From Omphiscola glabra (taxonomy: Eukaryota; Mollusca; Gastropoda; Lymnaeidae): a DNA stretch of 64,000 nucleotides. Made by a program: the position numbers and the translations under genes. Location: positions 30,104,049-30,168,048 of the forward strand of contig OZ024801.1 of the NCBI GenBank assembly GCA_964017045.1, read 5' to 3'. Under the pieces are notes generated by a model. That model saw only the letters and a list, made by a program, of their open reading frames with translations. It made no database searches and was not told where the DNA came from. Shown here one piece after another: positions 31,536 through 42,205 of the stretch (position 1 is the stretch's first letter; each line of letters starts with the position of its first letter).

Positions 31536-32859
31536 TGAGGAGTTTGTTGATCGTGAGCAACTATCCGCTGATGTGAAGTCTCTGTGGGTAGGGGTGTGGG
31601 ACAGGGTGTATGTAATTATGTCTTATAGGGAGTCGAAATCTTTAGAATACACAAGTCATATGTTACCCTTGCTCACAGTGACAGAGACAAGACGATTCTC
31701 GTTAGCTGGAGGATTGACCAATGGCGTGTAAATGAAGACGCTCAAAAGAGGTATTACGTATAAAAAAAGTAGGGGTGGGGGGGAATCGTGATAATGTTAT
31801 TGTTTAAAGATTACGGTTTACCGAATTGAGTAAGTTGTTTTGAAATTTGGCTCGTTCAGGTAAAACATCTTTCAGGTACACCGTCGTTATAGGTAGACAA
31901 TATAGTAAAAGTGCAGTTCACGTGCGTAAATTATCATTTTAACGAATTTCGTATTTTCGCATGTATCTCTATTCTTTATTAACTTAACTCCAGACATGTA
32001 ACTTACACTATATTGTACAAGGCTAACTTTTGTTTTCATTTGATGAAACGTCTTTGAAACCCCCCACCCCCAATTACATAGCACGTCAATGATATGTCTC
32101 CATTTTGTGTGTCTCACCCTATATGCCAGATTTTTTATTCACCTCAGAAACATCCATTAATACACCCCCACCACACACACACAACATCCAACAAAACGAA
32201 CTAAATAATGCCCATTAATACAACATACAACATAACGAACTAAACAACATCCATCACAATCTATGCAACATCCAACAATAGTAACTCAAAAAAAAAACGT
32301 CCGACCTTGCTCTTGTAAAACAATTTTGGAACACGGGGATTGACCTGGAAGACAGAAACTCGAACTTAATACCAGAAGACGAGCCGAGCTCGCCCCCCCC
32401 CCCCCCAATCTTCATCACCACAAGTTGACCAATCGACCCACCCCTAAACCTGGGATGATCCGAGGCCCGAGCATTGACCAGTGACCAACACGGTCCGAGT
32501 AGCCATCACTTTGTCTCCCCTTGTGTCCGAGACACATGGCGTTAAACTCTCGCTGTCGACCTCGGCTTTCGATCAGTCCTATTGATTTTCGGCTTTCGCC
32601 TCATCGATAACTAGAGATCTGTGAGTGATCGTTTTACCTCCCACGGGATTGAGGGGTCGGGTGGGGGGGGGAGTTGGGAGGATGGAGGAACATCCTCTTG
32701 GAGATTTTTGTTTCCGAGGGGTGTTTAAAATGTGGAATTAATAATGTCCGTTGGCACACAGGCTGGTGTTGTTGTTTTAATTGTTAAAAAATCAAGTTGG
32801 TAGATGTGAGCGAAAATGACCAAAGTTTGCATCCCAAATGTCGGAGTTAGTATGTGGGT
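31536..32859. other. Non-coding stretch, no gene seen
   Basis: It contains ACATCCA-like loose repeats at 32180-32275, a C14 tract at 32393-32406 and a G-rich patch at 32650-32680. The patch 32500-32620 is CpG-containing and of normal complexity, but no exon is supported. Confidence 0.45.
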
Positions 32860-33312
32860 GGGGAGTTAGGGTTGGAATGCGTTAGGGTTGGGTTGATTTA
32901 AGGTTGGCTCTAGTTAAGCTTGAGCCAGGGTTGGGTGGAGTTAGGATTTGGCGTAGTTAGGGTTGGGCGGAGTTAGGGTTGGGTGGAGTTGGGTTGGGTA
33001 GAGTTAGGTTGGGTGGAGCTATGTTGGGTGGATTTAGGTTGCTGGAGTTATGTTGGCTGGAGTTAGGTTGGGTGGAGTTGGGTTGGATTGGTCGGGGTTG
33101 GGTTGGGTTGAGTTTGGTTGGGTGGAGCTATGTTGGGTGGATTTAGGTTGGTTGGAGTTAGGTTGGGTGGAGTTAAATTGGATGGAGTTGGGTTGGGTAT
33201 AGTTAGCTTGGGTGGAGTTAGGTTGGGTTGGCTGGAGTTAGGTTGGGTTGGCTGGAGTTGGGTTGGCTGGAGTTGGGTTGGCTGGAGTTGGGTTGGCTGG
33301 AGTTAGGTTTAG
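32860..33312. repeat. Minisatellite, 14-16-bp unit (GGTTGGGTGGAGTTA)
   Basis: About 30 copies of GGTTGGGTGGAGTTA with GGTTGGCTGGAGTT variants becoming regular at the right edge (33225-33305). The Gly/Trp/Leu ORFs over it are artefacts. Confidence 0.9.
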
Positions 33313-33498
33313 TGTATAGAAAAACATTTGAAATTGGATTTATGGCGTCAATATTTTGTAAATCTCAGAACAGAAATTCAGTTGAACATTTACATTTTTT
33401 ATCCATACAATCGAATTTCACTTAGACCAATGGAAACTATACTACAGTAGGCAGTAGGTAGTCAAAGGCTTTAACTATACTACAGTAGGTAGTCAAAG

Positions 33499-33645
33499 GT
33501 TGAACAACCCTTTCCCAGGGGTCGCCTAAGACCATCGGGAAACACATACTCTACAGTTAGGAAGCAGCAACGAAAATAAGTATGTGGCTGGGGGTCGCCA
33601 CAACACGAGGAACTGTATTAAAGGGTCGCTGCACTAGAATCACTG
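33499..33645. mobile_element. SPIN-like hAT fragment, copy 2 (5' truncated)
   Basis: GGTTGAACAACCCTTT, CAGGGGTCGCCTAAGACCAT and CGGGAAACACATA are followed by CAACGAAAATAAGTATGTGG, GGGGGTCGCCACAACACGAG, GAACTGTATTAAAGGGTCGC and a CACTG end. This is the interior and one end of the SPIN non-autonomous hAT family as I remember it. The outer 45-50 bases expected at the left are missing, replaced by a small local duplication of ACTATACTACAGTAGG (about 33437-33498). Together with 6445-6592, nearly the whole family consensus is represented in this window. Confidence 0.85.
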
Positions 33646-33679
33646 AACTAGCCAAACTTTTATTGCGTGGCAATTTTAA

Positions 33680-33825
33680 TTTGAATACACTGTGTACACG
33701 TTGTGTGTGAACAAATAGTATGTACAGGTTGTGTGTACAAGTTGTATGTACACGTTGTGTATACACGTTGAGTGTACAAGTTGTGTGAACAAATTGTGTG
33801 TGCAGGTTTTGTGTACAAGTTGTAA
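33680..33825. repeat. Minisatellite, 15-bp unit (GTGTACAAGTTGTGT)
   Basis: About nine copies of GTGTACAAGTTGTGT and close variants. Confidence 0.85.
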
Positions 33826-33879
33826 AGACATCTTTATCTTCTGTCCTAGCGATGGTTGTGTAAGTGATGTTCTTATTGG

Positions 33880-33960
33880 TTTTCGTTGTCGGTGGTGTCG
33901 TTGTCGGTTGTGTCGTCGGTGGAAGTGTTGTCGGTGGTAGTGTGGTCGGTGGTGACGTTG
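33880..33960. repeat. GTCGGTGGT-type short repeat
   Basis: GTTGTCGGTGGTGTCG variants (period about 12-18) run for some 80 bases. On the - strand it gives a Thr/Pro-rich ORF. Confidence 0.7.
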
Positions 33961-35038
33961 TTCGTCGCGCCATACACACGGGCTGCAGGAACCCCGGGTT
34001 AAGAGCCCCTGCTTAGACGCATAATGGGTGTCCTTAACGCTGTTATCGGCGGTCCACTTTTAAAACAATTTTTAAATGTTCTACTCATTTAAATGTTGCA
34101 TTACATTTCAATCTCTCAGCGTGTACAAAGCTGTCCTCGTATTAATTTAAATATAACTTATGTCAACTTAAATTTTATCAATTTAAATCAACAAAATTGG
34201 AGTTTCTGAACAAATTTAAGGGCGTGAAATGTACAAAATCTTTAAGTAGACTGTAAAACTGAAATGTGTCATGTTTGTGTGACCTGGAGCTGGCGGAAAC
34301 TATTAGTAGGAGATGGGTTTCCAATAAGGGGGAAAATGTGGCTTTCTGTGGCGTGGGAAGGACAGGAAATGATGGGCCCAAACTCTAGGGGACCCTCGTT
34401 AAACTGGATCCCTGGCAGCACAATGTGGTCTTTGTTTTATTGGGCCCAGCTGTCTTATTGCCGTGCAGACCAGGGGACCTCGTCAGTGTACTTCTAGGTC
34501 ACGTCTCGGCGTACCTGCAAGGAGTTCACATTAGGTCTCATTCTCAATAACATTGGATGGTTGCTTTACACTGAGCCGTGACTCATTTTTTTTTTGTTTT
34601 TGAAAAAGTAAAATGTTGTATGATTGGTGTACACAGTTCCAGTTTTCTCTGTCATGAATGTGGATATACAGAGTTTCGTAAAATTAGGTTCATGGTTGCA
34701 ATTGTTCATCATGTGTGTTTGTGTGTGGCTCACATTGCTGATAGTTAACTGAATCTATAGTGTTATATCAACTGTTACTGTCACAATGAAATTTCGAATC
34801 CAAATGTACACACGATGCACTTTATTTACGTGAAACGCAAGAAACAATCCTCGGAACATTAATAATAATAATAATAGTAATAACATTATAAAAGGATATG
34901 CAGCTCCAACATATATCAGATCACTTCTTACATATTAACTATTAATATGTGCGCCTCACTTCTATCTTATGAATTATTCTCCTGAAAATAAAATTAGTCC
35001 CTAACTTCATGCTTTTCTCAACTATTATTCCGCTCAGT
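33961..35038. other. Non-coding stretch, no gene seen
   Basis: AACCCCGGGTTAAGAGCCCCTG at 33988-34009 (20 of its bases resemble a hAT terminus) stands alone. A T run lies at 34588-34596 and (AAT)n at 34860-34885. The rest is unremarkable. Confidence 0.45.
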
Positions 35039-35268
35039 CTCGTGTGAAAAGCGTCGTGTGAAAAGCGTCGTGTGCAAAAGTGTCGTGTACCAAAATGTCG
35101 TGTGCAGAAGTGTCGTGTGCAAAAGTGTCGTGTGCAAAAGTTGCATGTGCAACAGTGTCGTGTACAAATGTGTCGTGTACAAAAGTGTCATGTACAAAAG
35201 TGTCGTGTGCAAAAGTGTCATGTACAAAAGTGTCGTGTGAAAAAGTGTCGTGTTCAAAAGCAGGTGTA
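35039..35268. repeat. Minisatellite, 15-bp unit (TGTCGTGTGCAAAAG)
   Basis: About fifteen copies of TGTCGTGTGCAAAAG with TGTAC and TCATG variants. The period of 15 leaves five overlapping ORFs open on both strands, none of them supported as genes. Confidence 0.95.
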
Positions 35269-35290
35269 ACATTGGGATACATCATTTTTA

Positions 35291-35345
35291 CTGATGATGG
35301 TCTTGGGTGGCCGAGTTGTTTGCTCTGCTATTGAAGTGACATATG
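35291..35345 (+). mobile_element. tRNA-SINE head fragment, copy C
   Basis: TGATGATGGTCTTGGGTGGCCGAGTTG matches the head of the SINE at 15203 for about 27 bases and then diverges. Confidence 0.5.
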
Positions 35346-35598
35346 ACGGAGTCATATCATCATCATTGATTTCTGAAACGAGTGCTCATCATTCTAACAT
35401 TTTAAATTTATTTCATTTTTAAATTATTTTTTAAAAATATATTTTTTAAAATGTATGAAAAGTAATTCTGAACTAATTTATTATATTAGCCTATATTGAA
35501 TTTACTGTAACATATCTAATGTAATGTAGCATTTGAAATTTATTGTAAATTATGTAAATTATATGAGATCCTTGTATTTCCTCTCGTCTGTTAAACCG
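35346..35598. other. AT-rich non-coding stretch
   Basis: TTTAAATTATTTTTTAAAAA-type sequence; nothing recognisable. Confidence 0.55.
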
Positions 35599-35800
35599 TA
35601 CGCGGCCTTTCATTCCTGTGTGTATACTTCCGTTCAGTTAGCGGCCTTCCATGCCTGTGTTTATGATTCCGTTCAGTTAGCGGCCTTCCATGCCTGTGTT
35701 TATGATTCCGTTCAGTTAGCGGCCTTCCATGCCTGTGTTTATGATTCCGTTAAGATAGCGGCCTTACGCGCCTGTGTTCATAATTCCGTTCCAACTCTCT
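35599..35800. repeat. Minisatellite, 39-bp unit, about 5 copies
   Basis: GCGGCCTTCCATGCCTGTGT followed by TTATGATTCCGTTCAGTTA. The middle copies (35640-35755) are almost identical and the outer ones are diverged. The 39-bp period keeps a 96-codon + ORF open (A-A-F-H-A-C-V-Y-D-S-V-Q-L), which is best explained by the repeat. Confidence 0.95.
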
Positions 35801-35837
35801 GTCAGTTGGTCAGTTCCTACTAATCGACCTGGATTAT

Positions 35838-35945
35838 ACGTTCACGGCTTGTTCCCACAAATAGACAAGACAATCAGTTGAGGTTCCCGCTGATAAACGA
35901 GACAGTCAGTTGAGGTTCCCGCAAATAGACGAGACAGTTATTAGA
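35838..35945. repeat. Short tandem repeat, about 33-36-bp unit, 3 copies
   Basis: GTTCCCACAAATAGACAAGA, GTTCCCGCTGATAAACGAGA and GTTCCCGCAAATAGACGAGA are each followed by CAGTCAGTTGAG or a relic of it. Confidence 0.85.
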
Positions 35946-36009
35946 TCGCAATGTTTGTTTTTAAATTTATGTCTTTATACATGTATCTTTGTGTGGAATG
36001 TTTACGTCC

Positions 36010-36990
36010 GTACTTAAGCAGAGACAACGACATATCATAGTATATGTAACATCACGGGTACGTGAGCAGAGACAACGACATATAGTATGTAACATCGCAG
36101 GTACGTGAGCAGAGACAACGACATTTCATATTATGTAACATCGCGGGTACGTGTGCAGAGACAATGACATATCATAGTCTATGTTCCCTCTAAGGTTTGC
36201 TGGTTCGTGTGCAAAATCATAAAGTTGTGTGCAAAGTTTTACTTTGCAGAGTGCAGCGTATCTGTTCGAATTTATTTTTATAAAAATTTGCTGCGCGGAT
36301 GCTCAAAACTGCTGCGCGTCATCTGTGAGGTAGCTGCGCGGCTGCACAGCTTAAAGGTAACATTGATCATAGTATGTAACATCGCAGGTACGTGAGCAGA
36401 GACAACGACATATCACAGTATGTAACATCGCAGGTACGTGAGCAGAGACAACGACATATCATAGCATGTAACATCGCAGGTACGTGAGCAGAGACAACGA
36501 CATATCATAGCATGTAACATCGCAGGTACGTGAGCAGAGACAACGACATATCACAGTATGTAACATCGCAGGTACGTGAGCAGAGACAACGACATATCAT
36601 AGTATGTAACATCGCGTGTACGTGAGCAGAGACAATGACATATCATAGCATGTAACATCGCAGGTACGTGAGCAGAGACAATGACATATCATAGTATGTA
36701 ACATCGCGTGTACGTGAGCAGAGACAATGACATATCATAGCATGTAACATCGCGGGTACGTGAGCAGAGACAACGACATATCATAGTATGTAACATCGCG
36801 GGTACGTAAGGAGAGACAACGACATATCAGAGTATGTAACATCGCAGGTACGTGAGCAGAGACAATGACATATCATAGCATGTAACATCGCAGGTACGTG
36901 AGCAGAGACAACGACATATCATATTATGTTACATCGCGGGTACGTGAGCAGAGAAAATGACATATCATATTATGTAACATCGCGGGTACG
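36010..36990. repeat. Minisatellite, 46-bp unit, about 17 copies, interrupted by a MITE
   Basis: The unit is GTACGTGAGCAGAGACAACG followed by ACATATCATAGTATGTAACA and TCGCAG. Variants (AACGAC or AATGAC; ATAGCATG or ATAGTATG; GCAG, GCGTG or GCGGG) recur in patterned runs, suggesting amplification of blocks of several units. The array is split at 36178 by a 187-bp element. The repeats are in register on both sides of it once the target duplication is removed. Confidence 0.95.
36171..36373. mobile_element. hAT-type MITE with perfect 8-bp target duplication
   Basis: The element proper is 36179-36365 (187 bp). It starts CTATGTTCCCTCTAAG and ends CTTAAAGGTAACATTG, an inverted terminal repeat of about 16 bp with 4 mismatches. 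It is flanked by identical octamers ATCATAGT (36171-36178 and 36366-36373), which are part of the 46-bp repeat unit. The interior is GCTGCGCGG-rich with no coding capacity. An 8-bp duplication plus CA...TG-like ends points to hAT. Insertion clearly came after the array formed. Confidence 0.9.
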
Positions 36991-37741
36991 AAGCATCACG
37001 TTTTTATAATATATCAACTGCGTGTTCACGTCTAATTCTCTCTGCTCTGACATCGCCGTACTTCATCACATACATTCAGAGTATCAGTTGACCCCCTTTT
37101 TTCACGTGACTTTCTTTGCTTGATTCTTCTTATCAGGACCTTCTCATCTTACAATGAATGACACATTCATAAAACTTCCTTTTGAAATTCTTGTCATTTC
37201 TCTTTTCCCTCTAGCCTCTAACCCGGCCCCCCTTCTTTTTCATCTTCTTCATCTCCAGCTGTGACCGGGCCTCTTTCGCTCCGTACTTACTACCCCCCTA
37301 CCCCACATACAACCCGCCCCTAGACAAAGTCCGTTGAGGTTATTTCAGCAATTACTCCTCATCGGCCCTCACACCCCCTGATACCCCCTGCTATTTTATG
37401 ACCTTTGTTTGCTTGGAACCAGTCGTCAAATTAACAAGTGCGTTAAACGGACTTAGTTGTGTCGAACGCGGCGGGGGGTTCGAGACTTTCAATAGCCGCG
37501 TTGGTCAGTTTAGACTTCGGGACTACAAGGGATCTCATTACGCCTTCATTCAGCCAGACTGATCTAAATACGGACCTACATCTTGGATGTGGTCATTGTG
37601 CTTTGGGGACTTCAAGTCGTATAAAATTTGACTAAAAGTATTTTACGGTGTCTGCGGCCTTTATGCGATCCTAAGAAGCTGGCGTTGTGTCACGGGAGGG
37701 TGTCAGGTTTATAGGTCTCCAAGAACTGGAAGTTTCATATT
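36991..37741. other. Non-coding stretch, no gene seen
   Basis: C-rich patches at 37220-37240 and 37290-37320. The CpG-containing sequence at 37430-37560 has normal complexity, but no exon is supported. Confidence 0.45.
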
Positions 37742-37976
37742 GCCACAATATAGGAAATTAGTAAAACACAGTAAGCTTAAACCTGATAAAAGTAACGCAA
37801 CATACAACGAACTTGTCGGCAAGACACTACTTCTCAGCTAAGTGCTATATTATAATTTTATTCGTTTTTCTGTTTGTTCGCTGATGAAGGCTTCCTGCCG
37901 ACACGTTCGTTGTTTTTATTGTGTTCCTTTTTTTCAGGTTTAACCTTACTGTGTTTTAGTAATTTCCTATTGTGCT
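37742..37976. mobile_element. Foldback element with 80-bp inverted arms
   Basis: The left arm 37742-37823 (containing TAGGAAATTAGTAAAACACA, GTAAGCTTAAACCTGA and CAACGAACTTGTCGGCA) is the inverse of the right arm 37895-37976 (TGCCGACACGTTCGTTG, TCAGGTTTAACCTTACTGTG, TTTTAGTAATTTCCTA). They are separated by about 70 bases. The centre holds CTGATGAAGGCTTCCTGCCG followed by ACACG, a hammerhead-like core with GACA in place of GAAA. A partial copy of right arm plus centre is found inverted at 50648-50779. Confidence 0.8.
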
Positions 37977-38987
37977 AACCTGATTGCAGTCTCCCCCATT
38001 ATTACCCTGCTACAATATATCCCAGTATAGCGTAGGGCCTGGTCTATTTCATACTTGCTGTAGGCTAGGTTTTTAAAAAAAATGCATTCGAATTTGAATG
38101 TATATGTAAATATAATATAATAACTAAATTAAATATTGTTATCATCACTTGCTTTGGTATAATTTTCTTTGCATGTTTTTCGCAGTCCTTTATTACGGAT
38201 TGTTTCTTCTACGAGCCAAATCTTAACACAGATTAAATCTTCGAAAAAAATAACGGGACGTAACAAATATCATTTTGGAAGAAAGTAGAATCTCTGAAAG
38301 GCAACGGAATTCGATTGTATAGACAAGGCTCTTCCTTATGGGGTTGTTGATTGTTTACATTCTCTTTTTTGAAGGGGTTGCATCCATGGATGGCGGATTC
38401 AAAAAGTATTGGTGTCACTTGCTCAAACACAAACACCTGATGTTGTTAACCATAAAAAAATGAATTGTTGCATGTATTTCAATTTCGTTGACAAGGGCTT
38501 ACACGTGTATGCAATCCAAACCCGACACTGGATGTACGTCCACACCAATTAACAAGTATACCTAAATGGGGGAATGGGATGTGCGTCTACACCAACTAAC
38601 AAGTGCACCAGCTGTATCAAACTTTTCACCACACTTGTGTCTACCTATTAATCACCTAATTTATGATCCAGATTTATATGGTAACCCATGACTAATGCAC
38701 ATGTACATAATGATGCAAGGCCATATATCCATGGCTAAACACCTGTATATAATGAAGCAAGGCCATATACACATGGCTAATACACATCCCCCTAATTAAA
38801 AAAAGCAATAGGCCATGACTTATACACTTATGAGCTGGATGTAATATGTTTATATGGTATAGTATAGAAGTGTTAAGGGGCGTCTTCACGGGGGTGGGGG
38901 GAACAACCCTGGAGGTAATTAATAATTTATTTTAAAATGATACAATTGAGTTGCACAATCATTGACATGACGATGTTTAGCGGGATC
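37977..38987. other. Non-coding stretch with two small duplications
   Basis: Two copies of a 24-base string containing ACACCAA(T/C)TAACAAGT lie at about 38538 and 38589. Another pair containing AATGATGCAAGGCCATATA / AATGAAGCAAGGCCATATA lies at about 38708 and 38751. No gene. Confidence 0.55.
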
Positions 38988-39163
38988 CTAGGGCTTTCAA
39001 ACTCTTGCTTTTGTCATGGACCCTCGCTGAACACGTTTAACCACATATGAGGCTACCTACGAAAAACTGACCGTATTTTGCCATATAAAAACTAAAAGAC
39101 TGCTCCAAAATATTAATTATTACGTGACCGGGGACCCCTTGAGCTAGAGATTAAGAACTTCTG
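38988..39163. mobile_element. Possible hAT-like MITE, degraded
   Basis: The left end CTAGGGCTTTCAAACTCTTG and the right end, read inversely as CAGAAGTTCTTAATCTCTAG, agree at roughly 11 of 18 bases. Both lie next to GGACCC/GGGGACCCC, a layout seen in several hAT MITEs. No target duplication is visible. Confidence 0.4.
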
Positions 39164-39789
39164 CTTTAATTACTTTACTTAATCACCCCCTCCCCCTTTT
39201 CCACTAAATCAGGGAGTGAACGCATGCCCCCTGGCCATCAACACCAGGTACTGACCAGTGTCACAGTTATCACACGGGGCCATCAATAACTGGACTCTCC
39301 TATATACCTGGCCGTTTCACCAGGGGGTGGGGGTTAACCTAATGACACTCAAGGGATTTGGGAATTAAGAAATGACCCCTTAAGGGCTCACTGTAATACT
39401 AGTACAAAGTTCGATGTAAGGAAAAAAAAGGGGGGGGGGAAGGGGGGGGGGGGCTTAAAATGGGACGGATAATTATGTATGAAACAAGTTTTAAAAATTT
39501 GTTGTCAATCACAAAACCTTAAAAAATATTAAATATTAAAAACAAGTAGTGAATTAAAATAAAACACAATGAACAAGGGATACCATTTTTCTAATGCATC
39601 CGTTATATTGTGGTACCATTCACTTCAGTCACGGTTATAAAGTGATGTCGGCCATTGCCAGTAGTATACGCCTCATACTAACTTTGGTTTCCTCCAAAAT
39701 TTGCTCTCATGGAAACGATTGTTTTTGTCCTCTTTTGACTTGCTCTCTTTCGAGATGAAATGTGTGTCACGTAGTTTTACACAGTTGTC
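39164..39789. other. Non-coding stretch with G tracts
   Basis: G10 (39430-39439) and G12 (39442-39453) tracts are separated by two A. The rest is AT-rich without a recognisable gene. Confidence 0.5.
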
Positions 39790-39972
39790 TAACCACATAG
39801 TTCTCTGATCCCACAGATCTCTGACCCCACTGTTCTCTGACCCTAGAGTTCCCTGATCCCACAGATCTCTGACCCCACTGTTCTCTGACCCCACAGTTCC
39901 CTGAGCATAGTTCTCTGAACACAGTGCTTTGACCATAGTTCTCAAAACACAATCAGTTCTCTGAACATACTT
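39790..39972. repeat. Minisatellite, about 16-bp unit (TTCTCTGACCCCACAG)
   Basis: About eleven copies of TTCTCTGACCCCACAG with TCCCTG and GAACACAG variants. The - strand ORFs (39673-39952) read the repeat. Confidence 0.9.
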
Positions 39973-40999
39973 CTGACATGGTAATTTGATTTCTTATGTC
40001 GGAGCGTAATCTTGACGTCATGGTTGCGGAGTCGAAACAATATTTTTTAGAACGATGACTTTGGCATTCTTTATTATTTTTTTGGTCACTGTTCATATGA
40101 AAACCAACAAGTCATTTAATAATAAGAACGAACCGAATGATTGAAACCATTGTTTGAATGAAGGAAACGAATTCTAGACACATGCCAACGAGACCTGCCG
40201 AGGATTCGAACATGAACGCCTGGCTCAAGTTACAACATTTCTTCAAAATTTCTATAACACAGAATGTCGTCATGCGTGAGTTGTTTTCTAACGAAGGTTA
40301 CAAATAGACATCGTTGGGCCATACGTTTAAAAAAAAAAATCATTATATGTTTTAAAATTGCTATCAATTATACTATCGCGCTCCAGTGGCTACCGAAAAT
40401 TGTCGACTCCTTGAACCAAGACTTTTTAACTATGCTTTCATTACACTGCAACCTTTGAACCATCGCGACTCATAGTTTAGGTTTGACAGAGGGAAAAGCC
40501 CGATGCCACCATCAAGTACATAATCCTAATAGAACAAGAGTGCGCGGAGGCTGCTCCGTCAATCCACGAAGCGTTATGTTACGCATCACTTGTCACGTGA
40601 CTTTGAACCGTCCAAATACAACAAGCAACGACAGAAAACTTCTACTCCTGCCAATGATGTTTGACTGTATGAGGTGTAAGGTGGTAAATGTGTGTTTGTG
40701 TGTATATAATTGGGGGCGGGTGGTTACTGTAACAGAATAATAAAGATGTAGAGGTGGATGAGTTAAGTATGGTAATGGAGAAGATGTTGAGGTTGGAACA
40801 AGAATATGCGGTTGGGGTAGATGTTGAGTGAGGGAGCGCTTTTGAACTCCTGGTGAACTTTGAGGAGACGTAAGCTATTTACCTGGAGGATTGAATCCAA
40901 TGCAAGATCACGTGTATACTTAAGTAGTCCTAAACTCTAACAATACAATCAATGGTAAAGCCATTTAAAGGTCTTTAAAAAATATGTCCGATACACCAT
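39973..40999. other. Non-coding stretch, no gene seen
   Basis: Two short + ORFs (40264-40458, 40483-40740) have ordinary composition but no splice context or recognised domain. The rest is unremarkable. Confidence 0.4.
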
Positions 41000-41190
41000 T
41001 AGGCCCAATACACAAATAGGTAAATTACGGCAATAAGCCCAATACAGTAATAGTTCCAATACAATACAGGAATAGGTCCCATCCAGCAAAAGGCCCAATA
41101 CACACTAGGTACAATACAGGAATCTGTCTAATACAGGAATAGGGCCAATACAATGATATAGGTCGAAAACAGCCATATGCCCAATACTGT
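41000..41190. repeat. Minisatellite, about 18-bp unit (AGGCCCAATACAGGAAT)
   Basis: About ten diverged copies built on CCCAATACA and CAGGAATAGG. Confidence 0.8.
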
Positions 41191-42205
41191 CTTTAATGTA
41201 TCTTAAGCTGGTTGTCTCGACGGTTCCATTCACTATGTTCTTATTGGTAAACAACTGATAGCCATTTTCGTAACACACCATTTTTCTTTCTGTACGTATA
41301 AAACGTTTCTCAATCCCAACGTTGTACCGTATTTAAAAAAAGAACGGTTCTTGTATTGAGATTAATGGTGCGCACAGGCATGGGGACATTGAACGTTCAA
41401 AGCTGTTTTAATTTTTGATGACAAATTGAGGATCGTTCTTTAATCCACTCTTGCGAATCCATCAACATTCCTTTCTTGTTACCTCCCCTCCCACCCCACT
41501 CCCGCCCCACACACACCTGATGCTTCTCTTGAAGAACGTTACCTGCTATTGAAAACCCACGAGCCGATTAAAATATATAATTGTAATACACACGCACATC
41601 TTTGACTTGATGCTCGGTGAATATAGCAACGTTTTAGGTCGGGCCTAGTCCGTTATGCATCACTCACTCGTCTGGTTTTTATTTAGAAAGATAATAGCTG
41701 GTTAGACGTTCTTGGCGGTGTGTCTTAGTAGAGCGAGACGTCGCCGTGTTTTGTTCAGACGGCCGCAAAGAGGAAAGAAAAAAACTCAAGCGCCTGGCAA
41801 CATAACGTTTTTCATATTTTTTTTTTTTTTTGGTTTGGAGAGTATTACATTTAATTGGTCTTCCTGGATGACATATTTTGGAAGTTTGAAAGTCATGACA
41901 TTGCTGTGTAATGAGTGGACATTTAAAGAGCCAGGTATTGATATGACACAAAGGGCTATTGTCCGGCGGCGAGCTTGATGTCCTTTACTGCCACCATCAC
42001 AACAAGCTGGAGATACAATGGTTAGAGCTTAAATGGGATGTCACCACGCAAATAAAAGTTTTTTTTTTTTTATTGAAGTCAATAGCGCAAACTCAGTGTT
42101 TGTCTACATAAAATGAAGTATATACCGTTTCTTTGTGTTCCAAACATTTTCAGGTTTTTTAATCAAGACTATCAGGGTTCTTTTTTGAAACTGACAGGAC
42201 ATAGC
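41191..42205. other. Non-coding stretch, no gene seen
   Basis: T runs at 41818-41831 and 42059-42071. The patch 41700-41780 is CpG-containing. The overlapping ORFs on both strands (41679-41978) are not supported by splice sites or domains. Confidence 0.45.

Noticed and set aside
32860..33312. Telomere-like GGTTAG repeat
   Set aside because: The unit is GGTTGGGTGGAGTTA-like with variable length; it does not match TTAGGG or other animal telomere units.
34860..34885. (AAT)n run as part of a LINE tail
   Set aside because: No LINE-like sequence precedes it; it is a plain microsatellite.
36010..36990. CRISPR-like regular repeats
   Set aside because: Repeats are head-to-tail with no unique spacers, and the rest of the window is animal-like. 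The same applies to the 28-, 45- and 48-bp arrays.
37881..37925. An active hammerhead ribozyme
   Set aside because: The essential GAAA is GACA in both copies, and the flanks do not pair to form stem I.
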